DNA of 49,807 bases from Stenotrophomonas maltophilia (GTDB lineage: Bacteria > Pseudomonadota > Gammaproteobacteria > Xanthomonadales > Xanthomonadaceae), in NCBI GenBank assembly GCA_002364755.1, contig DEZI01000011.1:1-49807 (forward strand). The letters run 5' to 3'. A program made the position numbers and the translations under genes. Below, piece after piece: positions 1-9,139 of the stretch (its first letter is position 1; each line of letters starts with the position of its first letter). Below the pieces are notes generated by a model, which searched no databases, had not been told where the DNA came from, and worked only from the letters and a program-made list of their open reading frames with translations.

Positions 1-240
1 TTGCGGGGTGTGAGCCGCACGGGCCCGAGGCATGCCTCGGGCGGCTTGGGCAGGACGCCCGACCCCGGCCTTGCCGTGTGCGCAGGACAGCGCACACGAG
101 CTAGCGGCGACCAAGCCTAGATGGACGTATTTACGGCGTCCCCGCACACCCACAGTGCCCCGCCATCCACGGAATCCCGCTCTTGATCCTGCTTCGGCTT
201 CTGCAGGCGCAGGGCTGCAAGCCCTGCTGAAGAAAAACCC
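1..240. other. Gene-less left edge with palindromes
   Basis: No coding region is supported here. A perfect 18-bp palindrome lies at 24-41 (arms CCCGAGGCA/TGCCTCGGG). A hairpin with 8-bp arms GTGTGCGC/GCGCACAC occupies 76-97, followed at 123-141 by GGACG...CGTCC around an AT-rich core (TATTTA). A further hairpin, GCAGGGCT/AGCCCTGC, lies near 206-225 just past the opgB stop. None has a good U-tract for leftward transcription, so no terminator is claimed. Confidence 0.5.
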
Positions 241-2403
241 TTACCCCCGCGGTCGTGCGCGCGACGGCACCAGCGCAAACGTATCCACCGCCAGCTTCTC
301 GGCATGGTTCAACCACGCCCGGATCTCCAGATCATCCACCTCGTGGTCCAACCCGAACGAGACGTTGATCTTGCCGTCCGCATCCGGCTGCACCCACTGC
401 TGGGCCAGCACCACCTTGCGCTGCGACGACACCGCCTCGATCCAGAAGCCGCGGTCCGGGCGCTGGCTTGCCACCAGTTCCAGCATGTACTGGCCCGCAC
501 GGGTGCGGCGGCCCTTCTGGGTGATCATGTGCGCCTGGCGCACGCTCGGGCGTGGGCCCTGGAACGACTCCAGCGGTGCATCCACCGCGATGCCGCCACG
601 CAGGTCGTCATCGCGGAACAGCTTGATGCCGTTGTCGCGGTTCACCAGCAGTGCGCACCAGTCGCCGTCGGCCGAGCCATCCTCGAAGGCCGTGCAGCGA
701 TCCACATAGGCCAGCGTGTTGTCCGGGTCGGCATCATCGAACTGGCGCGAGGTGTTTTCCAGATACACCGACTTCAGCGCCCAGTCCTTGTCGTACTCCA
801 GCAGCACCGGCGGCTGAACGTGCTGCAGGCCGACCACCACCTGGTCATCGCCGTCGATCTTCAGTTCGCGGGTCGGCTCGCCCAGCCACAGCGAGCGGGC
901 GAAGGCCAGGTACTGCGGATAGTCGCGACCGCCATCGCGCTGGGTGGCCACGCTGGCGCTGGGCGCGCGCTGGGTGTCGATCAGCGATCGACCGAAGCCC
1001 ATCGTCTTCAGCTGCGGGTCCAGCAGGCTGAGCAGGGTCGCACCGGAATCCAGCGTAGTGCCGGTGTCGGCCTTCAGCTGCTGCGGGGCAATGCCATCGC
1101 CGAGGAACAGCAGCAGGTTCTCGCGCTTCTGCTTCGTCAGGATGTCGGTGAGGTCGTTGGGCATCGCCAGATGGTCCGAGGCGATCACGATCAGCGTGTC
1201 CTTGCCATAGGGGCTGGCCTGGATGCGCTGCACCAGCTGCGAGATCAGCCGGTCGCTGCACTTCAGTGCGTTGAGCATGTTGATGTTGCCGTACCTGCTT
1301 TCATAACGCTGGCCCTTGCACGCCACCGGCAGATGGCCGGCCGGGTGGTGGGTGTCCATGGTCAGCGTGGTCAGCATGAACGGCTCGCCCTTGCGCGAGA
1401 GCTGTTCGAAACGCTGGTAGGCGGTGTCCAGCAGCACGTCGTCATGCACGCCCCACGGCGAGTAATGCACGCGGCCGATCTTCTTCTGCTTCTTGAACCA
1501 CTCCAGGTCGTGCACTTCATCAAAACCGTGGCTGGCCAGGAACTGGCCCTTGCCGGCGAAGCGGCCGCTGGCGCCACCCAGGTAATGGTTGGTGTAACCC
1601 TGCTGCTTCAGGTAGTCGCCCAGGCACACGGCCTTGGGCAGGAAGCTGCCCATGCGATCCATGCTGTTTTCATCGCCCTGAGAGGTGGTCAGCGGCACGC
1701 CGCACATCGACGACACCAGCCCGGCGATGGTCCAGCCACTGCCTTCGGCCGAGGCCAGGCCGCGCACGTCCAGCGACTGGCTGGCAAGGTGGTTGATGTT
1801 GGGCATCAGGCCCGGGAACACGTTCTCGTCCAGGTAGGTGCGTTCCAGGCTTTCGCCGTAGATCCAGACAATGTTGCGCGGACGCTGCAGCGGCTGCGTC
1901 GGCACCTGGTACTCCGGCGCAATGCGGGCGAAATCGACTGGGCGCAGCTGCTGGTACAGGCGCTGGCCATCGCGTGCCAGCGGGCTGATCATGATCGTAA
2001 CGATCCACACTACCGCGAAGCCGGCGAACCATGCACCACCGCGACCCGGACGGCGCCAGCGCTTCACCCGCGTGGCGAACAGCGGCAGCAGCGACACCAG
2101 CACGAGCGCGACGTAGCCGGCGATATAGCCCTTGAAGTCCGCGATGCCGGCGCCTTCCATGTCGGCGCCCAGGTGGTAGAGCGTTGCGGCATTCAGGCCA
2201 TCGCCGGAGAGCTTGTCGATCAACCACCACGTGCTGAGCAGGATCAGCAGCAGCGAGAACGTGCTCGCCTTCCACCACACCCATTTATCCGAGGCGAGGA
2301 ACAGCCAGGCCAACAGCAACAGCGACAGCAGCAGGATCCAGAGCATAAGCGGCTTCGGCAGTGACGGGAGGTGGTGATGGACGTCGTACCGACGCGTGTC
2401 CAT
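241..2403 (-). CDS. opgB: Phosphoglycerol transferase I (OpgB/MdoB-like)
   Basis: Transfers phosphoglycerol from phosphatidylglycerol to periplasmic osmoregulated glucans. The N-terminal ~150 residues contain several hydrophobic membrane segments (LLLSLLLLAWLFLA first). A periplasmic alkaline-phosphatase/sulfatase-type domain follows, recognisable by NIVWIYGESLERTYL, a DTHHPAGH metal-binding motif and VIASDHLAMPND. At 720 residues it is close to the usual OpgB size. The first ATG has only a weak ribosome site. An internal ATG at 2346 (MLWILL) would remove 19 non-hydrophobic residues and is an equally good start. The gene is monocistronic and points away from its neighbour. The family call is firm; the exact substrate is inferred. 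Confidence 0.85.
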   Translation of the reverse strand: MDTRRYDVHHHLPSLPKPLMLWILLLSLLLLAWLFLASDKWVWWKASTFSLLLILLSTWWLIDKLSGDGLNAATLYHLGADMEGAGIADFKGYIAGYVALVLVSLLPLFATRVKRWRRPGRGGAWFAGFAVVWIVTIMISPLARDGQRLYQQLRPVDFARIAPEYQVPTQPLQRPRNIVWIYGESLERTYLDENVFPGLMPNINHLASQSLDVRGLASAEGSGWTIAGLVSSMCGVPLTTSQGDENSMDRMGSFLPKAVCLGDYLKQQGYTNHYLGGASGRFAGKGQFLASHGFDEVHDLEWFKKQKKIGRVHYSPWGVHDDVLLDTAYQRFEQLSRKGEPFMLTTLTMDTHHPAGHLPVACKGQRYESRYGNINMLNALKCSDRLISQLVQRIQASPYGKDTLIVIASDHLAMPNDLTDILTKQKRENLLLFLGDGIAPQQLKADTGTTLDSGATLLSLLDPQLKTMGFGRSLIDTQRAPSASVATQRDGGRDYPQYLAFARSLWLGEPTRELKIDGDDQVVVGLQHVQPPVLLEYDKDWALKSVYLENTSRQFDDADPDNTLAYVDRCTAFEDGSADGDWCALLVNRDNGIKLFRDDDLRGGIAVDAPLESFQGPRPSVRQAHMITQKGRRTRAGQYMLELVASQRPDRGFWIEAVSSQRKVVLAQQWVQPDADGKINVSFGLDHEVDDLEIRAWLNHAEKLAVDTFALVPSRARPRG

Positions 2404-2578
2404 CCGACCAGCGCTGCCTCAGGCACACATGCATGACAGGCTGATGACCCGATAGTGCATGCACGAACCTGACTGAAATGTTTGTTCGTTACATGAGGTG
2501 AAATCGCGCGCAGCAGGTAAAACCAGCGTGAAAGCCGCTACGCGATTTCATTAAAAAACGGCGCGATATCCCGCTTCT
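2404..2578. other. Intergenic region between opgB and the UbiB gene
   Basis: This 175-bp gap must carry the opgB promoter (leftward) and the 3' end of the leftward UbiB gene. A run of six T on the minus strand (2553-2558) follows a short, imperfect GC hairpin just past the UbiB stop and may be a weak terminator. No clear promoter hexamer pair was found. Confidence 0.4.
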
Positions 2579-4270
2579 TCAACGATGCCCGCGTTCCTCA
2601 CGCGCACGTGCACGCCGATCGAACAGCAAGGCGCTGGTCACGATGCCCAATCCGAGCACGACACCGATCAGCATCAGGAACAGCGCGATGGCCGGATAGC
2701 CGAAGATGTGCCAGCCGGTCTCCATCTTCATCATCAACGAGGCGGCCATGATCAGCGCTGCACTGATGATGCCGGCTGCCACGCGGTTGGCGATCTTCTG
2801 CAGGTTCTCCATCAACCGGGATTCTTCCAGGCCGGTCACCTTCATCTGCAGGCGGTTCTCGGCCAGCAACGCCATGATGTCGGTCAGCTTGCGCGGCCCG
2901 TCGCGCAGCAGCTGCTGCAGCTCCATCGCCTCGCTGGCCAGGTTGGGCATTGAGAGTGACTTCTTCAGGCGTGCGCGCATCACGTGCTGCAGCTGTCGTT
3001 CGACGATGCGGCGGGTGTCCAGTTCCGGTGCCAGAAGCAGGCACACGCTCTCCAGGTTCAGCAGTGCCTTGCCCAGCAGGCTCAGTTCCGGCGGTGTGCG
3101 CAGGCCGCAGGCGGTGGCGATGCGCACCATGTCCAGCACCACCTTGCCCTCGGTGAAGCTGCTGCTGGCCGCATAGCGGGCGATCAGTTGCCCGGTCTCA
3201 CGCAGGTAGCGCTCCTCGTCAAAGGACTCCAGGCGCGTGCTGATGCTGATCAGGTCGTCGGCCACCTCCTCGCCCCGTCCATCCACTGCAGCAAAAAGGA
3301 TCTTCAGCATGCGCTCGCGCAGGCGCGGCGGCATGTGCGCGACCATGCCCAGGTCGAAGATCGCCAGCCGGCTATCGGGCGTCACCCGCAGGTTGCCGGG
3401 ATGCGGATCGGCATGGATCTCGCCATGCACGAAGATCTGGTCCAGATAGCCCCGGATCAGCGCGGCAGCCAGGGGGTCCATCGGCTGCTCGGTACGCCGC
3501 ACGGCGGGGATTGCATCGACGCGCACGCCGTTGACCAGTTCCATCGTCAATACACGCTGGCTGCAGTAATCCCACAGCGGCTGGGGCACCCACAGGCGCT
3601 TGAAGGGCGACAGGTGGCGGCCGAAGCGGGCCAGATTCTCCGCCTCGGTTCGGTAGTCCAGCTCCTGCATCAGCGTCTTGCCAAACTCGTTGAGCCAGTC
3701 GCGCAGGCGCACGCGGCGGCCAACCTGGGTGAGATGGTCGGCCGCCAGGGCGAAGCTGCGCAGCGCGTCAAGGTCCGAACGCAGCTGCGCGGCGACCTCC
3801 GGCTTCTGCACCTTGACCGCCACCAGTCGGCCGTCATGCAGGACCGCGCGGTGAACCTGAGCGATCGAGGCACAGCCCAGCGGCTCAGGGTCGAACGAAG
3901 CAAACAGCTTGTTCACCCCGGCGCCCAGTTCCTGCTCGATGACGGCGTGGATGCGCTCGACCGGGATGGGCGCCACATTCTCCTGCATGCGTTCCAGGGC
4001 CGTGGCGAACTCGGCCGGGATCATGTCCGGGCGCGTGGAAAGCATCTGCCCCAGCTTGACGAACGTCGGCCCCAGTGCCTCCAGATCGCTGACAAACTGG
4101 TCAGGGTTCCCGTCGGCCGGGATATCGGCGTGGGGGCCGGAGGCTTCCAGATTCATCCCGGAAAAAACGCCCGAGTGGCGATAGCGCATCAGCAGGCGCA
4201 GGATCTGGCTGCGCCGGTTCATGCCCTTGACCAGCGGGGGATTGGCCGTGGCGGTGGACGGATTGCTCAA
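2579..4270 (-). CDS. UbiB/ABC1-family atypical kinase-like protein
   Basis: Member of the ABC1/ADCK/UbiB family, which supports ubiquinone biosynthesis or lipid homeostasis at the inner membrane. Family marks are KLGQ (the KxGQ signature near the start), AVKVQKP (nucleotide-binding lysine), IHADPHPGN (catalytic loop) and FDLGM (metal-binding Asp). The C-terminal ~60 residues form two hydrophobic helices, as in UbiB. I place the start at a TTG (4268-4270) because GAGGAG sits just upstream; the frame remains open to 4405 but that part overlaps a repeat and the divergent gene. An ATG at 4222 is the alternative. Length is 563 residues, against ~546 for E. coli UbiB. There is no ubiE/ubiJ neighbour, so it may be a UbiB paralogue rather than ubiB itself. 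Confidence 0.82.
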   Translation of the reverse strand: MSNPSTATANPPLVKGMNRRSQILRLLMRYRHSGVFSGMNLEASGPHADIPADGNPDQFVSDLEALGPTFVKLGQMLSTRPDMIPAEFATALERMQENVAPIPVERIHAVIEQELGAGVNKLFASFDPEPLGCASIAQVHRAVLHDGRLVAVKVQKPEVAAQLRSDLDALRSFALAADHLTQVGRRVRLRDWLNEFGKTLMQELDYRTEAENLARFGRHLSPFKRLWVPQPLWDYCSQRVLTMELVNGVRVDAIPAVRRTEQPMDPLAAALIRGYLDQIFVHGEIHADPHPGNLRVTPDSRLAIFDLGMVAHMPPRLRERMLKILFAAVDGRGEEVADDLISISTRLESFDEERYLRETGQLIARYAASSSFTEGKVVLDMVRIATACGLRTPPELSLLGKALLNLESVCLLLAPELDTRRIVERQLQHVMRARLKKSLSMPNLASEAMELQQLLRDGPRKLTDIMALLAENRLQMKVTGLEESRLMENLQKIANRVAAGIISAALIMAASLMMKMETGWHIFGYPAIALFLMLIGVVLGLGIVTSALLFDRRARAREERGHR

Positions 4271-4301
4271 GCGGAACTCCTCGGGGCGGTGCGCTGCTCT
4301 G

Positions 4302-4326
4302 GTAGCGCCGGGCCACGCCCGACGGA
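4302..4326. repeat. SMAG/REP-like palindrome, divergent promoter region
   Basis: Begins with GTAG and folds as GCGCCGGGC/GCCCG. It is one member of the dispersed family seen throughout the window, here in the leader between the UbiB gene and the DUF808 gene. Confidence 0.6.
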
Positions 4327-4446
4327 CATGCCCGGCAGAAGGGGGCCCTGCCAGTGTCCCTGCTGAGGAGTAGGCACACAGTGAACCCGCTTCCGCAGCA
4401 GGCACCGGATCAGTCAGAATCCGCTCATCCCTTCTTTGGATCCACC

Positions 4447-5373
<927 letters not shown>

Positions 5374-5380
5374 CAGCGGT

Positions 5381-5439
5381 CGCCGGGCATGGCCCGGCGC
5401 TACCATCACTGGCCCGGTAGCGCCGGGCCATGCCCGGCG
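5381..5439. repeat. Paired SMAG/REP palindromes (inverted pair)
   Basis: Two copies of GTAGCGCCGGGCCATGCCCGGCG in opposite orientation (5381-5404 and 5417-5439), separated by about 12 bp. The pair can form either two small hairpins or one large one. It lies between two convergent genes and may act as a transcript-end structure. Confidence 0.85.
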
Positions 5440-5446
5440 GAGCGGA

Positions 5447-6985
5447 TTACCCCGCCTGCACCCGGTTCTTGCCCTGGCGCTTGGCCACGTACAGCGCCTC
5501 ATCGGCGCGTCGCAGCAGGGCCTCGGCATCATCGCCGGGCTGCCACTGCGCCAGGCCGGCACTGAAGTGCACCGGTACGCGCTTGTCCTGCACGGTCAGC
5601 ACGCGATGGGCCAGTGAGCGCTGCAGGCGCTGCACGGTTGCCATACTGTCGGCGCCCGGGGTTTCCGGCAGTACCAGCACGAACTCATCACCGCCGAGGC
5701 GGGCGACGCCATCGGTGGCGCGCAGCAGCAGCCGGCAGGTCGATACCAGGTGCTGCAGGAGCGCATCGCCACCGGCATGGCCGTGGGCATCGTTGGTCTG
5801 GTGGAAGTCATCCAGGTCGATCACCGCCAGGCCCAGCGCGGTGTTGTTGCGTGCGGCGCGGGCCATTTCACGCTGCAGCATCTCGTCCAGGCCGCGGCGG
5901 TTCAGGGCCTGGGTCAGCGGATCGATGCGGGCCAGGTCGCCGGCCTCGCGCAGTTCCTGTTCCAGTTCGCTGATGCGCCGCTCGGCGCGTTCCACTTCCT
6001 GCCGCGCACTGGCCAGGTGGTCGCGCGCCTGTGCGGCCTGCTGCTGCACCTTGCCGGTGTCATGCATCACTTCCTGCAGCAGCTGGTTGAGGTCGGCAAT
6101 ACTGCGTGCCTCGCGCAGCTGCAACGCATAGGTGCCGATGCGGTCGTGGTATTCCCCGGTGCTGGCGGCCATGCCGTCCATGCGTTCGATGAACTCGCCC
6201 ATCAGGCCGCGCATCGCCGCCTTGGAATCGTCGATGCCCTGGCGCAGCAGCCCCTGCTTGTAGATCACCTCGCGCAGCTCGGCGCGCGTGCGCTCGACCG
6301 ACTCCGCTTCCAGCGGGCCGGCCAGCAGCTGGCGTACCGCGGCGATCTGGCCCTGCAGCCAGCTGCGGTCATCCAGCAGCTCGCTGACGTTCTCCAGCAG
6401 CAAGGCGAACAGTTCCAGCAGCAGGGCCTGCTGTTCCTGCCAGCTTTCCGCGCGCACGCCCACCTGGTGGCCCAGCTCGCGCACGCCCTGTTCGATGGGC
6501 TCCAGCGGTGCGCCGGGCTGCCACTGCCGCAGCTTGCCGGCCAGCGCCTGGGCCTGCTCGCGAAGGTCCGGATCGTGCAGCAGCAGCGACACCACCGCGC
6601 CACCCAGCAGCAGGCGCAGCTGTTCGGACAGGCGCAGGCTGTCGGGCTGACCATCGGGCGAGTGCTGCTCGATGGTGCGGATGTACTTGTCGATCAGCTG
6701 CCGCATCGCCCGACCGTAGCGCGGCCAGTCGGCGCTGGCCTGCGCCGACTGCAGGCGGTCGCCCATGTCGCCCAGCTCGCCGGGCAGGGTGGCCATGCCA
6801 TTGGCGAAGGCGGCCAGCAGCGGCTCGGGCGCATCGGCGCCGGCGAACAGCCGCTGCAGCGCCACGGCCGTGCCGCCCCGCAGGACCACCCGGTCACCGC
6901 GGCCATCGTCGGACACCGCGCGCACGTGCGCCGGTGGTCCCAGGGCGGTACCGGGGGCAGGGCGGTGGTCGGGCTGGTCCGTCAT
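5447..6985 (-). CDS. Diguanylate cyclase (GGDEF) with coiled-coil sensor region
   Basis: Makes the second messenger cyclic di-GMP. The GGDEF domain occupies about residues 345-510 with intact GGDEF at 431-435, and RATD at 422-425 sits five residues before it, the position of the RxxD inhibitory site. Product feedback is therefore expected. Residues ~30-340 are Leu/Glu/Gln-rich, helical and without membrane spans, with coiled coil just before the GGDEF (RAERRISELEQELREAGD). The start is the ATG at 6983-6985 with CAGGA upstream. The protein is probably cytosolic and the input signal is unknown. Clp, a c-di-GMP receptor, is encoded in the same window at 45.6-46.3 kb. Confidence 0.92.
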   Translation of the reverse strand: MTDQPDHRPAPGTALGPPAHVRAVSDDGRGDRVVLRGGTAVALQRLFAGADAPEPLLAAFANGMATLPGELGDMGDRLQSAQASADWPRYGRAMRQLIDKYIRTIEQHSPDGQPDSLRLSEQLRLLLGGAVVSLLLHDPDLREQAQALAGKLRQWQPGAPLEPIEQGVRELGHQVGVRAESWQEQQALLLELFALLLENVSELLDDRSWLQGQIAAVRQLLAGPLEAESVERTRAELREVIYKQGLLRQGIDDSKAAMRGLMGEFIERMDGMAASTGEYHDRIGTYALQLREARSIADLNQLLQEVMHDTGKVQQQAAQARDHLASARQEVERAERRISELEQELREAGDLARIDPLTQALNRRGLDEMLQREMARAARNNTALGLAVIDLDDFHQTNDAHGHAGGDALLQHLVSTCRLLLRATDGVARLGGDEFVLVLPETPGADSMATVQRLQRSLAHRVLTVQDKRVPVHFSAGLAQWQPGDDAEALLRRADEALYVAKRQGKNRVQAG

Positions 6986-7090
6986 TGAAAAAATCCTGGG
7001 GCTGGCAGGGACTGGTGACAGCATATCGGCGCGGCCGCCGACGGCTTGAACGGCTACGATGGACGACAGGATGCCGCAGGGGAGGTGGTT

Positions 7091-7726
7091 ATGCGCGTGA
7101 TGCTGCTGGGGGCGACCGGCCTGGTCGGTGGGCTGGCCCTGCCGATGCTGCTGGATGACCCGCTATGCCGCGCGGTGGTGGCCCCGACCCGGCGCCCGCT
7201 GGCCCTGAGCCATCCGAAACTGCATGCCCCGGTGCTGCAGTTCGACGCCCTGCCCGATGCACCGGACTGGGCGCAGGTGGATGCGGTGATCTGCGCGCTG
7301 GGCAGCACCATGGCCCAGGCGGGGAGCCGCGAGGCCTTCCACCGCATCGACCACGACTATCCGCTGGCCTTCGCCCGCCTGGCCCGTACCGAGGGCGCGC
7401 GCGCCTTCGTGCTGAATTCCGCCGCCGGCGCCAACGCGGGCTCGGCCATCTACTACAACCGGGTGAAGGGCGAGCTGGAGCGCGACCTGCGCGCACTGGG
7501 CTTCGCCTCGCTCACCCTGGTGCGGCCGGGTCTGATTGGCGGGCAGCGGCAGCAGGAGCGTCGCGGCGAGCGCTTCGCCCTGCAGGTGCTGGGCGTGCTC
7601 GGGCCGGTGCTGCCGCGGGCCTGGCGGATCAATCCGGCCAGCCGCATTGCCAGGGCGTTGGTGGATGCCGCACTGGCACCGCCGCCGGGCGAGCATGTGG
7701 TGGCGTCCGGCGCGCTGGCCGACTGA
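7091..7726 (+). CDS. NAD(P)-binding Rossmann-fold protein (atypical SDR, HTATIP2-like)
   Basis: Has the N-terminal dinucleotide-binding motif GATGLVGG (residues ~7-14), an SAAGAN segment, and a YYNRVKGELE stretch typical of extended/atypical short-chain dehydrogenases that act as nucleotide-sugar-epimerase-like oxidoreductases. Length 211 residues. GGGAGG lies upstream of the ATG. Its stop codon overlaps the start of the WYL regulator gene (ATGA), so the two are translationally coupled and probably act together. The substrate cannot be told from sequence. Confidence 0.8.
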   Translation: MRVMLLGATGLVGGLALPMLLDDPLCRAVVAPTRRPLALSHPKLHAPVLQFDALPDAPDWAQVDAVICALGSTMAQAGSREAFHRIDHDYPLAFARLARTEGARAFVLNSAAGANAGSAIYYNRVKGELERDLRALGFASLTLVRPGLIGGQRQQERRGERFALQVLGVLGPVLPRAWRINPASRIARALVDAALAPPPGEHVVASGALAD

Positions 7727-8433
7727 TGTCGCGTGCGCTGCGCCTGACCCAGCTGCTGCAGCTGCTGCGCCGGCACCGCCGGCCGGTGGCCGGGCAGGCT
7801 CTCGCCGACGCACTGGGCATCAGCCTGCGCACGCTGTACCGCGACATCGAGACCCTGCGCGCGCAGGGTGCCGACCTGCGCGGCGAGGCCGGCGTCGGTT
7901 ACCAGTTGATACCCGGCGACGTGCTGCCACCGATGACCCTGCCGCCGGCCGAGATCGATGCGCTGGTGCTGGGCCTGCGCTGGGTGGCCGCGCGCACGGA
8001 GCCGGCGCTGGCCGACGCCGCCCGTGATGCCCTTGCACGCATCGCCCATGTACTGCCGGCCGCACGCCGCGAAGCGCTGCGCGACAGCGGCCTGCGCATT
8101 GGTCCCGCGAAGGCCGGAGCGACGGTGCCGGCGGCGCGGCTGCAGGCGGTGCGCGAAGCCGTGGGCGCGCAGCAGCGGCTGCAGTTTGCCTATGAAGATG
8201 CGCAGGGGCAGCGCACCGAGCGCGTGGTCTGGCCGTTCGCGCTGGGCTACTTCGATGAGGTGGTGGTGCTGGCGGCGTGGTGCGAGGGCCGCGAGGATTT
8301 CCGCCATTTCCGCCTGGACCGCATCCGGCGGGTGCGCACGCTGGAAGAGCACTATCTCGTGCCGCGCGGCACCTTGCTGCGCCGCTGGCAGAAAGCGCAG
8401 GGCATCGCCCCGGATTGGCTGGATCGGCCGTGA
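7726..8433 (+). CDS. WYL-domain transcriptional regulator (YafY-like)
   Basis: Residues 1-60 form a DeoR-like winged helix (ADALGISLRTLYRDIETL is the recognition region). The rest contains the WYL ligand-sensing domain: residues ~130-200 with QRLQFAYEDAQG and ALGYFDEVVVLAAWCE. Length 235 residues. The ATG overlaps the stop of the preceding oxidoreductase gene, so it may regulate that gene or its own operon. The ligand is unknown; WYL domains can bind nucleotides or nucleic acid. Confidence 0.85.
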   Translation: MSRALRLTQLLQLLRRHRRPVAGQALADALGISLRTLYRDIETLRAQGADLRGEAGVGYQLIPGDVLPPMTLPPAEIDALVLGLRWVAARTEPALADAARDALARIAHVLPAARREALRDSGLRIGPAKAGATVPAARLQAVREAVGAQQRLQFAYEDAQGQRTERVVWPFALGYFDEVVVLAAWCEGREDFRHFRLDRIRRVRTLEEHYLVPRGTLLRRWQKAQGIAPDWLDRP

Positions 8434-8481
8434 GCCGCAAGGGCGCGCTCCCCGGAACCGGCGGCGTACGAAACGCCGGGG

Positions 8482-8560
8482 GTAGAGTCGACTGCTAGTC
8501 GACTATCGCGCGAAGCGCGGGATTTTCACGCAGGAGTAGTCGACTGACAGTCGACTCTAC
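8482..8560. repeat. SMAG-type long inverted repeat
   Basis: GTAGAGTCGACTGCTAGTCGACT at one end and its near-complement ending GTCGACTCTAC at the other, about 79 bp in all, with an inner GCGCG/CGCGC stem. It is one of three long composite copies in the window (others at 21826 and 31153). Confidence 0.88.
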
Positions 8561-8654
8561 CAGGCAGAAGCGCAGGCCAGCGCCGTCAACGCTGCTGACA
8601 GGATCTGTCAGCAGGCCCGCACCACCATGGGCGCTCCCAACAACGGAGGTTCCC

Positions 8655-9041
8655 ATGTTCAAGCCCAGCACCCTGCTGCAGTACGTGCGCGATGTCGCCG
8701 CCAGTGCCACGTTCTACAGCGGCATCCTCGGCACGCCGCCCATCGAACAGTCGCCCGGCTTCGCCCTGTTCCTGCTCGGCGATGGCGCGGCCCTGGGCCT
8801 GTGGCAGCGCGATGGCGTGCTGCCGCCGGTCACCGCCGATGCAGGTGCCGCCGAGCTGGCGATGCTGGCCGCCAATCCGGCTGAAGTGCAGCAGCTGCAT
8901 GACGCCTGGCGCGCGCTCGGCGTGCAGATCACGCAGGCACCGGTGACCCTGGAATTCGGCCACACCTTCGTTGGTGTCGATCCCGATGGCCACCGCCTGC
9001 GTGTCTACAGCCGCGCCGAGGGCATGGTCGCGCGCGATTGA
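8655..9041 (+). CDS. VOC/glyoxalase-fold protein
   Basis: A 128-residue vicinal-oxygen-chelate protein: N-terminal VRDVAASATFYSGILG and C-terminal HTFVGVDPDGHRLRVY are typical VOC beta-alpha-beta-beta-beta halves. Members are metal-dependent lyases, dioxygenases or binding proteins, including antibiotic-sequestering ones. The usual metal-ligand Glu near the C-terminus is not obvious (RVYSRAEG), so it may be a binding protein rather than an enzyme. GGAGG precedes the ATG. Monocistronic, ending at a bidirectional terminator. Confidence 0.78.
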   Translation: MFKPSTLLQYVRDVAASATFYSGILGTPPIEQSPGFALFLLGDGAALGLWQRDGVLPPVTADAGAAELAMLAANPAEVQQLHDAWRALGVQITQAPVTLEFGHTFVGVDPDGHRLRVYSRAEGMVARD

Positions 9042-9060
9042 CCGCTACAGCGCAGCCATA

Positions 9061-9093
9061 AAAAAACGCCGGGCAGTGCCCGGCGGTTTTTCA
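9061..9093. terminator. Bidirectional rho-independent terminator
   Basis: AAAAAA, then the CGCCGGGCA/TGCCCGGCG stem, then TTTTT. A-tract and T-tract flank the stem, so it serves both the rightward VOC gene and the leftward dehydrogenase operon. Confidence 0.9.
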
Positions 9094-9099
9094 GATCAT

Positions 9100-9120
9100 G
9101 TGCCAACCAACGGTTGGCAC
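9100..9120. repeat. Short palindrome GTGCCAACC/GGTTGGCAC
   Basis: Perfect 9-bp arms with an AAC loop, directly after the terminator. Similar short palindromes (CCGACC/GGTCGG) occur at 24309-24328. Confidence 0.6.
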
Positions 9121-9139
9121 CCACCAATCAGGTGGTCGA

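Noticed and set aside
7091..8433. Toxin-antitoxin or defence pair made of the Rossmann protein and the WYL regulator
   Set aside because: WYL regulators occur in defence islands, but the partner is an ordinary NAD(P)-binding oxidoreductase and no defence genes surround it.
8482..8560. CRISPR-like or integron attC structure
   Set aside because: It is a single inverted repeat with SMAG heads and scattered copies, without regular spacing, spacers or cas/integrase genes.
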